Origin: an uncultured Methanobrevibacter sp.
Lineage (GTDB): Archaea > Methanobacteriota > Methanobacteria > Methanobacteriales > Methanobacteriaceae
Direction: 5' to 3'
NCBI GenBank assembly: GCA_900318035.1
Contig: ONJC01000019.1
Coordinates: 45,663-109,662 of the forward strand
Length of the DNA stretch: 64,000 nucleotides
Below, in pieces: positions 9,240 to 18,470 of the stretch (position 1 is its first letter; the number at the start of each line of letters is the position of its first letter). Both the position numbers and the translations under genes were made by a program. The notes below the pieces were generated by a model. The model saw only the letters and a list, made by a program, of their open reading frames with translations. It did no database searches and was not told where the DNA came from.

Positions 9240-9959
9240 ATGAATGAATTATTTTACAATTTTGGAAGAATTGAAAAAAACGACCCTGAGTTTCATGAAA
9301 TCTTTAAGAATTTTGCATATGGTGAGGTATTTGAATATTCCACATTAACGCAAAAGGAATCTATTTTAGTGATTCTCTCCTGTTTGATTGCGTGCCAGTC
9401 TCCGAAGGCATTCAAAAAGATTCTGACATCTGCATTGGATATGGACATAACTCCCGAGGAAGTAAAGGAACTGCTTTACCAATCTGTTCCATATGTCGGA
9501 TTCGGAAGAGCACACAACTTCTTTGGAGTTGTAATTAAGGTTTTCGAGAAAAAAGGAATTGAAATGCCTTTGAAAAACAGGTCAAATACCAATCCTGAAA
9601 ACAGACACGATAAAGGCCGTGAAATTCAGGAAAGATATTTTGGCGCTGAAAACATTGAGATGATGAGAAATTCAACACCTGACGGTCAAAAGCATTTCAA
9701 CAGATTTCTTGAAGGTTTCTGCTTCGGTGACTTCTACACCCGTGACGGTTTAAACGACCAGCAAATGGAACTTATAACTTTTACATTCATTGCCACTCTT
9801 GGCGGTTGTGAAAATCAGCTGAGGGGCCACACTCAGGGAAATCTCTCTGTCGGCAATGACAAGGAAAAGCTGATATCTGCAATAACTGTCATGATGCCGT
9901 ATATAGGTTTTCCAAGAACACTCAACGCATTGGCTATTGTCAATGAGATATGTGGATAA
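9240..9959 (+). CDS. Carboxymuconolactone decarboxylase family protein, two domains
   Basis: The 239-residue protein repeats the AhpD/CMD fold twice. The first half has LTQKESILVILSCLIACQS and PEEVKELLYQSVPYVGFGRA; the second has LNDQQMELITFTFIATLGGCE, a QLRGHTQGNLSVGN stretch and MPYIGFPRTLNALAIVNE. Members act as decarboxylases or thiol-dependent peroxidase helpers. No CxxC pair is seen, so a peroxidase role is unlikely; function in methanogens is unclear. No ribosome binding site stands before the ATG at 9240, so the mRNA may be leaderless. Confidence 0.8.
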   Translation: MNELFYNFGRIEKNDPEFHEIFKNFAYGEVFEYSTLTQKESILVILSCLIACQSPKAFKKILTSALDMDITPEEVKELLYQSVPYVGFGRAHNFFGVVIKVFEKKGIEMPLKNRSNTNPENRHDKGREIQERYFGAENIEMMRNSTPDGQKHFNRFLEGFCFGDFYTRDGLNDQQMELITFTFIATLGGCENQLRGHTQGNLSVGNDKEKLISAITVMMPYIGFPRTLNALAIVNEICG

Positions 9960-10001
9960 CTATTTAAATGAGTTTGCCCATCTAATAAGCAAGGTGGTAT
10001 T

Positions 10002-11384
10002 ATGATATACAAATGTACAATTTGTGGTCACATACATAACGAAGAAGCTACTGGAATACCATTAAATGAACTGGATGCTTGTCCAATATGCAAACAGGAC
10101 ATATCCAAGTTTGTTGAAGTGGAAAACTCAAAATCCAGCGAAAACATTGACATTAACGCTGAATTGGCTTATGATAAGAACTATGCAAAAAGCGATAAGG
10201 ACATAAGGGCAATGGATGCAATCCACCAGATGGCAATCACCGGCGAAAGCATTGTTGCCGCAATGTATACTGAGCTGCCAATGCCTAGTTGGGATGACAT
10301 TCTCATTTTGGGAAACCAGTTAAATCCGCAGCCGTTGGAAAGTGATGTTGATGTAAATACCCGGACAATCATCGGCAAAAATGCTAAAAAGCCGCTGATT
10401 ATTGAAAGTCCAATCTACATCACCCACATGTCTTTCGGAGCATTATCTAGGGAGACAAAAATCGCACTGGCCAAAGGAAGTGCTGCCATCAAAACCGCCC
10501 AGTGCAGTGGTGAAGGAGGAATTCTTCCTGAAGAGATGGAAAACGCTTACAGATACATTTTTGAATATGTTCCAAACAAATATTCTGCAACTGACGAGAA
10601 TTTGAAAAATGCCGATGCAATCGAAATCAAAATAGGCCAGTCTACAAAGCCGGGTCTTGGAGGTCAGCTTCAGGGTGAAAAGGTAACTGATGAAATATCT
10701 AAAATCAGGGGCAAGCCATTGGGCGAGGATATTCATTCACCTGCCACAATACATGAAGTCAACTCAAAGGAAGACCTGAAGGATTTGGTTGATGAGCTGA
10801 GGCAAAGGTCCTGCGGAAGGCCAATCGGCTTGAAGTTTGCAGCCGGCAGAATTGAGGATGATTTGAAATATGTCCTATATGCTGAGCCTGATTTCATAAC
10901 CATTGACGGTCGTGGAGGATCAACAGGAGCAAGTCCAAAACTTGTCAGGGATTCAACTTCAGTTCCAACAGTTTACGCACTTGCAAGAGCCCGAAAATTT
11001 CTGGATAGTCATGAAAGCGACATAGATTTGACAATAACTGGCGGCTTGAGGGTTTCATCTGACTTTGCAAAGGCACTGGCCATGGGTGCAAATGCGGTAG
11101 CTATTGGTACCGGAGCCATGATTGCGGCGGCCTGTCAGCAATACAAGATATGTGATACGGGAGATTGTCCCGTTGGTGTTGCAACGCAGGATGACGGATT
11201 GAGAATGCGATTGAAAATAGAGACTGCCGCTAAAAGGGTTGAAAATTATCTTAAGGTTTCAACTGAGGAGCTTAAAACATTTGCAAGAATCACGGGACAT
11301 GATGATGTACATCACCTGAACGTCAATGACCTGTGTACAGTCAATTCCGAAATATCCGATTACACTACCATTAGACATGTTTAA
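10002..11384 (+). CDS. Rubredoxin-like domain fused to glutamate synthase FMN domain
   Basis: The first 45 residues form a rubredoxin-like iron or zinc knuckle (CTICGH and CPICKQ). The rest is the FMN/glutamate synthase central domain: HMSFGALSRETKIALAKGS, KIGQSTKPGLGGQLQGEKV, DFITIDGRGGSTGASPKLV, and the Cx5Cx4C iron-sulfur motif in CQQYKICDTGDCPVGVATQ. It lacks the two-cluster ferredoxin present in the GltB-like gene at 44.1 kb, and no amidotransferase gene is adjacent, so it may take electrons from rubredoxin-type partners and could act on a substrate other than 2-oxoglutarate plus glutamine. AAGGTGG precedes the ATG at 10002. It is transcribed alone. Confidence 0.85.
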   Translation: MIYKCTICGHIHNEEATGIPLNELDACPICKQDISKFVEVENSKSSENIDINAELAYDKNYAKSDKDIRAMDAIHQMAITGESIVAAMYTELPMPSWDDILILGNQLNPQPLESDVDVNTRTIIGKNAKKPLIIESPIYITHMSFGALSRETKIALAKGSAAIKTAQCSGEGGILPEEMENAYRYIFEYVPNKYSATDENLKNADAIEIKIGQSTKPGLGGQLQGEKVTDEISKIRGKPLGEDIHSPATIHEVNSKEDLKDLVDELRQRSCGRPIGLKFAAGRIEDDLKYVLYAEPDFITIDGRGGSTGASPKLVRDSTSVPTVYALARARKFLDSHESDIDLTITGGLRVSSDFAKALAMGANAVAIGTGAMIAAACQQYKICDTGDCPVGVATQDDGLRMRLKIETAAKRVENYLKVSTEELKTFARITGHDDVHHLNVNDLCTVNSEISDYTTIRHV

Positions 11385-12082
11385 AAAAGTTTGAGTATTG
11401 ATGCTTGACATTGATACTTGAATCCTCATTTTTTTTTAAAAGAACTATTCTGAAGAATTATTTTAAGAATTAATCGGATATGTGATCTTTTTTTTCTTTT
11501 GCTAATTTTTACCATTTCATTCGATATGATGGCTTTTGATGATAATATTGGTTTATTTCGCAATAATTGATAATTTTTCCCTATATCTAATTTTAAGCTA
11601 TATAATTAATGTTTTATTCATCGATATGATATTGATTATGAACATTTCATAACAATACTTTTATATGTACTGTTAGAAAGTATATTGTGTGTGAATTTAT
11701 GTGCCTAACGAAATATTTTCAGTTTTCGGTCTTAAAATTAAAAAAATCACATGTATGCTGAAAGAATTGTTGGTCGATATGAAAATATTTATATGTCATT
11801 ATTCATAGAATTATAAATGCTAATCATGATATTGAATGTAATTTGGGAGTAGTAAATGGATTGTAGGAAAATGTTATGAAATTATTCTATTTTGTAATGT
11901 TTCTGTTTAATGGGTTTGTTTCTGCAGTTTTGTCAGCTAATGAAAATGCGGATTGTTCATTTCACCTTCGTCTTCTGTTGGTGGTCTGAATGTTTGCAAT
12001 TGCTTTTTTTACTAATCTTGATTTGGTATTTAATGTCTGATAGTGATATTTTGTTTAATTTACTCGAAAAAGGAGAATAATC
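11385..12082 (+). promoter_or_regulatory. Long AT-rich leader region before modA with repeated TCGATATGA words
   Basis: About 700 bases without a convincing gene. The word TCGATATGA occurs at 11521, 11621 and 11774, and TATA-like TTTATATG occurs near 11660 and 11788, so the promoter of the molybdate operon probably lies at 11774-11800 with a leader of about 260 bases. The repeated word may be an operator. A 37-codon frame at 11876 has no good ribosome binding site and was not accepted. Confidence 0.4.
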
Positions 12083-12916
12083 ATGAAATCTATGAAAAAG
12101 TTATTACTTGTTGCTATTTTATTAGCTGTAGTTGTTGTTAGTGTGGGTTCATGTTCTGCCGGAATTTTTGACTTTTTAGGTGGCAGTAACTCAACCAGCG
12201 CTGCTGATGCCAACGTGACTGGAGATGTTAATTTGGCTGCAGCTGCTAGTTTAAAAAATGTGTATGATGAAAAGTTAATTCCAATGTTTAAGGAAAAATA
12301 CCCTAATGTAAAAGTAACTCCTACTTACGCTTCAAGTGGGGATTTACAAACCCAAATTGAAAACGGTTTAAAAGCTGATATTTTCATGTCCGCTGCAAAC
12401 AAACAAATGAATAAGTTAATGGAAGAAGGTTATATTAAAAACGATACCAACAAACAATTTTTAGAAAACAAAGTTGTATTGATTGTACCTGCTAACTCAA
12501 CTTCCAACATCACTTCATTCAATGACTTGAAAAATATGAGCGGTCACATTGCTATCGGTGATCCTGAATCTGTACCTGCAGGTCAATACGCTAAAGAAGT
12601 ATTTACCAATTTAGGTATTTGGAATGCTACTGAATCCAAATTATCCTTAGGTAAAGATGTAACTGAAGTATTAAACCAAGTCGCTCAAGGATCTGCTGAC
12701 TGTGGTGTTGTATATTCCACTGATGCTAAATCCAACAGTGGCGTAAAAGTGGTTTGTGAAGCTCCTCAAGGATCTTTAAACACTTCCGTTATCTATCCTG
12801 TAGCTGAACTTAGTAACACAACAAACCCAGATGCTGCAGATGCATTCTTGAACTTCTTACAAACCAAAGAAGCTAAAGATGTCTTTGTTGAATACGGTTT
12901 CACAATTCACGAATAG
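12083..12916 (+). CDS. modA: Molybdate/tungstate-binding protein of ABC transporter
   Basis: This is the extracellular solute-binding lipoprotein-like subunit that captures molybdate or tungstate. The 277-residue protein has an N-terminal membrane signal (MKKLLLVAILLAVVVVSVGS) followed by a cysteine that may be lipid-modified, then the ModA hallmarks LAAAASLKNVYDEKLIPMF, TYASSGDLQTQIENGLKADI and IGDPESVPAGQYAKEVF. A good AAGGAG site precedes the ATG. modB follows 46 bases downstream. The codon use looks more optimised than that of its neighbours, as expected for an abundant surface protein. Confidence 0.92.
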   Translation: MKSMKKLLLVAILLAVVVVSVGSCSAGIFDFLGGSNSTSAADANVTGDVNLAAAASLKNVYDEKLIPMFKEKYPNVKVTPTYASSGDLQTQIENGLKADIFMSAANKQMNKLMEEGYIKNDTNKQFLENKVVLIVPANSTSNITSFNDLKNMSGHIAIGDPESVPAGQYAKEVFTNLGIWNATESKLSLGKDVTEVLNQVAQGSADCGVVYSTDAKSNSGVKVVCEAPQGSLNTSVIYPVAELSNTTNPDAADAFLNFLQTKEAKDVFVEYGFTIHE

Positions 12917-12962
12917 ATATTTGAAAGATATTGAATAATAAAACATCTAAAGGAGATAAGGC

Positions 12963-13640
12963 ATGACTACTGATTGGTCCCCGGTTTTCATTTCAATGAA
13001 GACAGCAAGTCTCTCAATATTCATAACCTTTTTTGTAGGGTTATTTGTTGCCTGGGGTCTTGTTAAATTAAAAAATGATTCAATAAAAATTGTACTTGAT
13101 GGTATTTTCACATTGCCTCTTGTACTGCCTCCTACTGTAGTGGGGTTCTTTTTATTGTGGATTTTTGGTGTTAGAGGACCAATCGGTAAGTTTTTTATAG
13201 ACTTTTTCACTGTGAAAATTGCTTTTTCATGGTCTGCAACAGTTATTGCTGCAGTGGTCATGTCTTTTCCTTTAATGTATCGTTCCGCTCGAGGTGCATT
13301 TGAACAGGTGGATTCCAACTTGTTGGATGCTGGCCGTACATTGGGCATGTCCGAGTGGAAAATTTTCTGGAAGATTTTATTTGCAAACGCATTGCCGGGA
13401 ATTATCAGTGGTGGAATTCTTGCCTATGCCCGTGGTTTAGGTGAATTCGGTGCTACAGCTATGCTTGCAGGTAATATTGCCGGAGAAACCAGAACACTCC
13501 CAATGGCAGTTTACTCTGAAGTGGCTGCAGGAAATATGGGGGAAGCTTTTAATTATGTAATAGTAATTGTTATTATAGCGTTTATAGCTATTTTCATTAT
13601 GGATTATATTTCTATACGTAAGGAAAAGCAGTGGAAATAA
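12963..13640 (+). CDS. modB: Molybdate ABC transporter permease
   Basis: The 225-residue protein has about five membrane segments and the permease coupling loop around ARGLGEFGATAMLAGNIAG, the EAA-type contact for the ATPase. FTLPLVLPPTVVGFFLLWIFG is characteristic of ModB. AAAGGAG precedes the ATG. The gene lies between modA and the first modC copy and should be part of the same transcript. It needs a ModC ATPase dimer, yet both modC copies downstream are broken. Confidence 0.93.
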   Translation: MTTDWSPVFISMKTASLSIFITFFVGLFVAWGLVKLKNDSIKIVLDGIFTLPLVLPPTVVGFFLLWIFGVRGPIGKFFIDFFTVKIAFSWSATVIAAVVMSFPLMYRSARGAFEQVDSNLLDAGRTLGMSEWKIFWKILFANALPGIISGGILAYARGLGEFGATAMLAGNIAGETRTLPMAVYSEVAAGNMGEAFNYVIVIVIIAFIAIFIMDYISIRKEKQWK

Positions 13641-13676
13641 TTTACTATTTTTTTTAATCTTTTATGGAGTATGGAT

Positions 13677-14662
13677 ATGTGCAATAAGTTGTTAAAGGTA
13701 AATATCCACAAGGAACTTAAGGAATTTGATTTGGATGTAAATTTTGAACTGAAAAATAAGCGTTTGGGTATTCTTGGTCCTTCCGGTTGCGGAAAAAGTA
13801 TGACCTTGAAATCTATTGCAGGTATTGTGGATCCGGATAAGGGTGTTATTAGTTTAAACACCGGTGATGATACTGTTTATTTTAATTCGGATAAAAAAAT
13901 TAATTTAAGGCCTCAAAAAAGAAATGTGGGGTATCTCTTTCAGAATTATGCGCTGTTTCCCAATATGACTGTTGAGGAAAATGTTGCTTGCGGTCTTCCT
14001 AAAGATGTTAATAAGGAAATCGTGCATGAAATGATTAAGCGTTTTCATTTGGACGGTTTGGAGAATAGGTACCCTCGTCAATTGTCTGGTGGTCAGCAGC
14101 AAAGGGTGGCTTTGGCCCGTATATTGGCTTATGGTCCTGATGTCATTTTGTTGGATGAGCCGTTCAGTGCCATGGACACATTCTTAAAAGAACAGTTGCG
14201 TATTATGACCGTGATGAGGCATTTCAGTTCTGCGATGAGCTCATAGTTTTGGATGAAGGTAAAATCATAGCAAAAGGAAATACTTATGACGTATTTGAAA
14301 ATCCAACGAAAGTTCAGGTTGCAAGGCTTACCGGTTGTAAGAACATTTCTAAAATTGAAGTCATTGATGATTATCATCTCAAATCATTGGATTGGGGTGT
14401 TGTTTTTGAAGTATCCGAAAAGATCTCACCTAGCATCACTCACATAGGAATAAGAGCACATGATTTTGCTCCTGCCGAAAAGGATGATGTCAACGCGTTT
14501 GATACTAAAAATTCATCATTGTTGGAAATGCCTTTTGAATGGGAAATAACCCTGGCAAATGGCTTATGGTGGAAATATGATAAACAGATTGATGAGCACG
14601 AGTTTGTCATTCCAGAATATTTAAAAATAAATCCTAAAGATGTAATATTACTTGAAGAGTAA
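13677..14662 (+). pseudogene. modC: modC copy 1, molybdate ABC ATPase, disrupted by deletion and frameshift
   Basis: The N-terminal ATPase part is intact: Walker A GPSGCGKS, Q-loop LFQNYALFPNM, signature LSGGQQQRVALAR and Walker B VILLDEP with the D-loop. It ends after LKEQLRI at about 14205, shifts frame and stops at 14246. The other frame resumes at RDEAFQFCDELIVLDEGK and carries the TOBE-type molybdate-binding C-terminus to 14662. The segment that should hold the H-loop histidine is missing, so no complete ATPase can be made. The start is put at 13677, eight bases after GGAG; an ATG at 13671 is also possible. Sequencing or assembly error cannot be excluded. Confidence 0.8.
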
Positions 14663-14914
14663 ATCAACCACATCTTTTTTATACTTATTTTCATGTTTTT
14701 TTGGATTTTTCCAAAAATTCTCTTTTCATTGAATTTCTTTTTTTTCAAATATGCTATCTTATTTTTTCTTTATTCATTGTTATTCACTTCGAAAATTGTT
14801 TAAATCAAAGAAAATTATTTAAATAATAAAATTTAAAGTATTTCCAGCTATATTTCATGATTGTATCTAATTTGAATGATATTTTTTATTTTTTCATATA
14901 TATGGGTGAGAGAT

Positions 14915-15804
14915 ATGGAAAATAAATTGTTAAAGGTAAATATCCAAAAGGAACTTAAGGAGTTTGACCTTGATGTTAGTTTTGAATTGAAAAGCAGAAG
15001 TTTAGGCATTCTCGGTCCGTCCGGCTGCGGAAAAAGTATGACCTTGAAATCTATTGCAGGTATTGTGGATCCGGATAAGGGCATTGTTAGTTTAAGTGCC
15101 GGTGAAGAGACTGTTTTTTTCGATTCAGATAAAAAAATTAATATAAAGCCTCAAAAAAGAAATGTGGGGTATCTGTTTCAGAATTATGCGCTATTTCCCA
15201 ATATGACAGTTGAGGAAAATGTGGCTTGCGGTCTTCCTAAAGATGATAAGAAAACAGTATCCGAAATGATTGAACGTTTTCATTTGAACGGATTGGAAAA
15301 AAGATATCCCAGACAATTGTCTGGCGGTCAGCAGCAGAGAGTGGCTTTGGCCCGTATATTGGCTTATGGTCCTGATGTCATTTTGTTGGATGAGCCGTTC
15401 AGTGCCATGGACACATTCTTAAAAGAACAGTTGCGTATTAAAATCCAAGAAAGGTTCAGGTTGCAAGGCTTACCGGTTGTAAGAACATTTCCAGAATTGA
15501 AGTCCTTGATGACTATCATCTCAAATCATTGGATTGGGGAGTTGTTTTCGAAGTATCCGAAAAGATTTCACCTAACATCACTCACATCGGAATAAGGGCT
15601 CATAATTTCACCGTAGCTGAAAAGGATGATGTTAATGTGATTGACACTGCTGATTCAACAAAACTGGAGATGCCTTTCGAATGGGAAATAACCCTGGCTA
15701 ACGGCTTATGGTGGAAGGTTGACAAAAGGATTCGTGACCATGAGTTTTCTGTTCCCGAGTATTTGAAGGTCAATCCAAAAGACATTATACTTCTGGAAGA
15801 GTGA
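14915..15804 (+). pseudogene. modC: modC copy 2, molybdate ABC ATPase, larger internal deletion
   Basis: This paralogue of the preceding gene again has Walker A (GPSGCGKS), signature (LSGGQQQR) and Walker B (VILLDEP), then breaks at about 15440. It loses the H-loop and the following segment up to the region matching ENPTKVQVARL of copy 1, and continues in another frame (KVQVARLTGCKNIS) to 15804. GGGTGAG precedes the ATG at 14915. A block of 100 bases (14106-14205 and 15341-15440) is identical in the two copies and ends exactly where both break, whereas flanking parts differ in many places. This suggests gene conversion or mis-assembly of a repeat. Confidence 0.8.
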
Positions 15805-15824
15805 TTGAATTATTGATTCAATCA
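15802..15824 (+). terminator. Hairpin at the end of the mod operon
   Basis: A perfect 9-base inverted repeat (TGATTGAAT, loop TATTG, ATTCAATCA) begins at the stop codon of modC copy 2 and is followed by AT-rich sequence. It may end transcription or protect the 3' end of the mRNA. Confidence 0.4.
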
Positions 15825-15976
15825 TTAATTATTCTTATTTTGCAGAAATTTCTTTTGATTAATTTAATCAGATTTTACATTAACATTAACGTTTGAGTTT
15901 TTTGTTTTAATTTTTTCATGGGGATATATATCCATTAGTTATTTTTGGCTCAAGTCATGATTTGTAGAAGTTAATG

Positions 15977-16513
15977 TTAAAATTTGAAGCAGTTTTCCTG
16001 ATGGTTGTCAATAATTCCAATGGCTTCAAGATATGAATATATTATTGTCGGACCTACAAATTTCATTCCACGTTTTTTCAAATCTTTTGAAATGGTTTTG
16101 GACAGCTCTGATTCGGTCAGATATTCTGCTTTAATGACCTTGCCGTCAGTAAAACCCCAAATATAATCGTCAAAGCTTCCGAACTCCTTTTGAATTTCAA
16201 TGAATATCTGCGCATTATTGATGGCGGATGTTATTTTGCCCTTATGGCGGATGATTCCCTCATTTTCCCTCAGCTCATCAACTTTAACGTCATCATAACC
16301 TGCCACTTTAACAACATCAAAATCATCAAATGCCTCTTTAAAGTTTTCACGCTTTTTTAAGATAGTAATCCATGAAAGGCCTGCCTGAAAAGACTCCAGA
16401 ACAAGAAATTCAAACAGTTCCTTGTCGTCATGGGTTGGAACACCCCATTCTTCATCATGATATTTTATATACACTTCATCATCGGTTACCCATTTGCATC
16501 GTTTTCGGTTCAT
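15977..16513 (-). CDS. tag: DNA-3-methyladenine glycosylase I
   Basis: This base-excision repair enzyme removes 3-methyladenine from DNA. The 178-residue length and sequence match the bacterial Tag family throughout: CKWVTDDEVYIKYHDEEWGVP, GLSWITILKKRENF, GIIRHKGKI and LKKRGMKFVGPTI. The zinc-binding residues of Tag correspond to Cys6, His19, His171 and Cys175, all present. No clear ribosome binding site precedes the ATG, while a TATA-like TTTAAATA lies at about 16536-16545, so the transcript is short-leadered or leaderless. The gene stands alone; Tag is mainly bacterial, so an old transfer is possible. Confidence 0.92.
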   Translation of the reverse strand: MNRKRCKWVTDDEVYIKYHDEEWGVPTHDDKELFEFLVLESFQAGLSWITILKKRENFKEAFDDFDVVKVAGYDDVKVDELRENEGIIRHKGKITSAINNAQIFIEIQKEFGSFDDYIWGFTDGKVIKAEYLTESELSKTISKDLKKRGMKFVGPTIIYSYLEAIGIIDNHQENCFKF

Positions 16514-16670
16514 GAAGATAAATATTATTCACGTTATTTAAATATATTAAGTATTATTGATAAAAGTAATATTGTTGATACTCTAAACATTTAACTAAAA
16601 ACATTTCACACACATATTGTGTCATGTAAAAAAATCATTTATTAAAAAAAGCTATTATGAGGGATTTTGA

Positions 16671-17813
16671 ATGAATAAATTAGGTATGGGAATGATGAGG
16701 CTTCCCCTTTTGGATGAAAACGACTTTGCAAGCATTGACTATGAACAGGTCAATAAGATGGTGGATGCGTATATGGATGCGGGATTCAATCACTTTGATA
16801 CAGCATACATTTACCATGAAGGTGTAAGTGAAGATGCATTTAAAAAATGTGTTGTTGAAAGATACCCTAGGGAATCATTTAAGATTGCAACCAAACTGCC
16901 GTTATTTGTAATTACTGAAGAATCACAGCTGGAACCGATATTTGAAGAACAGATGAAAAAATGCGGTGTCGATTACTTTGACTATTACATGCTCCACAAC
17001 GTAAGCGGATTTACAGAAGCCGCATGGAAAAACGTTGACTTATACTCATTTATCCAAAAGAAAAAAGAGGAAGGATTCATCAAGCACATAGGAATATCCA
17101 CCCACGGCAATGCGGAATTTCTCGAAGAGATCTTATTCATGCACCCTGAGCTGGAATTTGTCCTTCTTCAGATAAATTATCTTGACTGGGAAGATGAAGG
17201 AATAGAATCAAAGAAGTGTCTGGAAATTGCAAAGAAGTATGACAAGCAGGTAATGGTTATGGAACCATATAAAGGAGGATTTTTAGCTGACGTGCCTAAA
17301 GAAGCTGAAAAGCTCATGAAGGATTATAATCCTGACCGGTCAGTTGTTTCATGGGCAATGAGATTTGTGGCCAACCTGGATGTCTGTGTAGTTCTGACCG
17401 GTGCAAGCAATCTGGAACAGCTTGAAAACAACATTCAGGAATTTAACAATGCAGATCCGTTGAACGATGAGGAATTGAAAATCATTGAAGATGTTTCAGA
17501 GATTATCAACAGCAACATTACTGTGGACTGTACAAAATGTAGATACTGCGTAGATTCATGTTCCGAAGACATTGACATTGCAAAAATCTTTGATTTGTAC
17601 AATAAGGAGAAAATGCTTGACGATAAAACCGGATGGACACAATATGGAAATGCTTATCTGAATTATTCAAAGCTTCCTGACGTTGGAATTGCTTCCGACT
17701 GTATTGAGTGTGAAGTGTGCATTGAGGAATGTCCTCAGCAGATTAACATTCCGGAAGTCCTAAAGGATGTTGCGGAGATTTTTGAAACTGAAGGCTATGG
17801 TTTTGAAAATTAA
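16671..17813 (+). CDS. Aldo/keto reductase with C-terminal ferredoxin-type domain
   Basis: The first 270 residues are an AKR barrel with the catalytic Asp and Tyr in HFDTAYIYHEG, Lys in ATKLP and His in YMLHNVS. The C-terminal 110 residues carry two Fe-S motifs, CTKCRYCVDSC and CIECEVCIEEC. This fusion is common in anaerobes and probably uses ferredoxin rather than only NADPH; the carbonyl substrate is unknown. GAGGG precedes the ATG. A small inverted repeat (ACACA, TAT, TGTGT at 16610-16622) lies upstream. The gene is transcribed alone. Confidence 0.88.
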   Translation: MNKLGMGMMRLPLLDENDFASIDYEQVNKMVDAYMDAGFNHFDTAYIYHEGVSEDAFKKCVVERYPRESFKIATKLPLFVITEESQLEPIFEEQMKKCGVDYFDYYMLHNVSGFTEAAWKNVDLYSFIQKKKEEGFIKHIGISTHGNAEFLEEILFMHPELEFVLLQINYLDWEDEGIESKKCLEIAKKYDKQVMVMEPYKGGFLADVPKEAEKLMKDYNPDRSVVSWAMRFVANLDVCVVLTGASNLEQLENNIQEFNNADPLNDEELKIIEDVSEIINSNITVDCTKCRYCVDSCSEDIDIAKIFDLYNKEKMLDDKTGWTQYGNAYLNYSKLPDVGIASDCIECEVCIEECPQQINIPEVLKDVAEIFETEGYGFEN

Positions 17814-18008
17814 TTAAAACTTTTTTAGTGTTTTAAATCATTATTTAAAACACATTAATTCTTATTTTGTTCGCATTGTTAATTGCAGTATTCGTATTGC
17901 TGTCTGTAAGATTTAAAAATTCGTGTGACATTAACTGCCACATGTGATGCAGTTGATATCTCTTTTTTTGAATTTGGCTGGTGATTATTGCAGGGGTCTT
18001 TTAAGTAC

Positions 18009-18033
18009 ATATTTCCGTTCCTATTGGAAATAT
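18009..18033 (+). promoter_or_regulatory. Inverted repeat upstream of the NAC gene
   Basis: ATATTTCC (18009-18016) and GGAAATAT (18026-18033) form a perfect 8-base inverted repeat around a 9-base spacer, about 80 bases before the NAC start and upstream of TATA-like sequence near 18070-18090. It could be an operator. The rest of the roughly 300-base gap after the aldo/keto reductase gene holds nothing else that I can identify. Confidence 0.3.
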
Positions 18034-18114
18034 TTTAGTTGATATAATTTAAGTTAATTTTAAAAGTAATTAAAAATATAGTTATTAATAGTTAATTTAT
18101 TGAAGGTTTTTGAT

Positions 18115-18465
18115 ATGATACCTGGTATGAACAAAAAACAAATGAAACAGATGGAAAGGCAAATGAAAAAAATGGGAATGAAAATGGAAGACCTTGAAGG
18201 TGTCCGTGAAGTAATTATCCGTTTTGATGATAAAGAATTGATTATTGATGAACCTAGCGTAAGCTTAATGAATGTTATGGGTCAGGAAACTTACCAGATC
18301 GATGGTAAAGCCCGTGAAGTTGAACTTGAATATGAAGTAGAAATTCCTGATGAAGATGTTGAAATGGTAGCAAACAGTGCCGGCGTTTCTGAAGATGAAG
18401 CAAGGGCCGCCCTTGAAGAATGCAAGGGCGATTTGGCTGAAGCTATCATGAAATTAAATCAATAG
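18115..18465 (+). CDS. nac: Nascent polypeptide-associated complex protein
   Basis: This ribosome-associated chaperone binds nascent chains as a homodimer. The 116-residue archaeal form is seen: an N-terminal Met/Lys-rich ribosome-binding region (IPGMNKKQMKQMERQMKKMG), the NAC beta-barrel with EVIIRFDDKELIID and GQETYQIDG, and a C-terminal UBA domain (MVANSAGVSEDEARAALEEC). The ATG at 18115 is chosen over the TTG at 18100 because GAAGGT sits just before it. The next gene begins 6 bases after the stop, so they share an operon. Confidence 0.93.
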   Translation: MIPGMNKKQMKQMERQMKKMGMKMEDLEGVREVIIRFDDKELIIDEPSVSLMNVMGQETYQIDGKAREVELEYEVEIPDEDVEMVANSAGVSEDEARAALEECKGDLAEAIMKLNQ

Positions 18466-18470
18466 ATAAA

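Noticed and set aside
11876..11989. 37-residue hydrophobic peptide frame before modA
   Set aside because: It starts without a convincing ribosome binding site and ends without a helix-like tail; probably part of the leader.
13677..15804. Phase-variation by recombination between the two modC copies
   Set aside because: Both copies lack the H-loop segment, so no exchange between them could rebuild a complete gene.
16610..16622. ACACA-TAT-TGTGT inverted repeat before the aldo/keto reductase gene
   Set aside because: Too short and alone; noted in the gene entry but not claimed as an operator.
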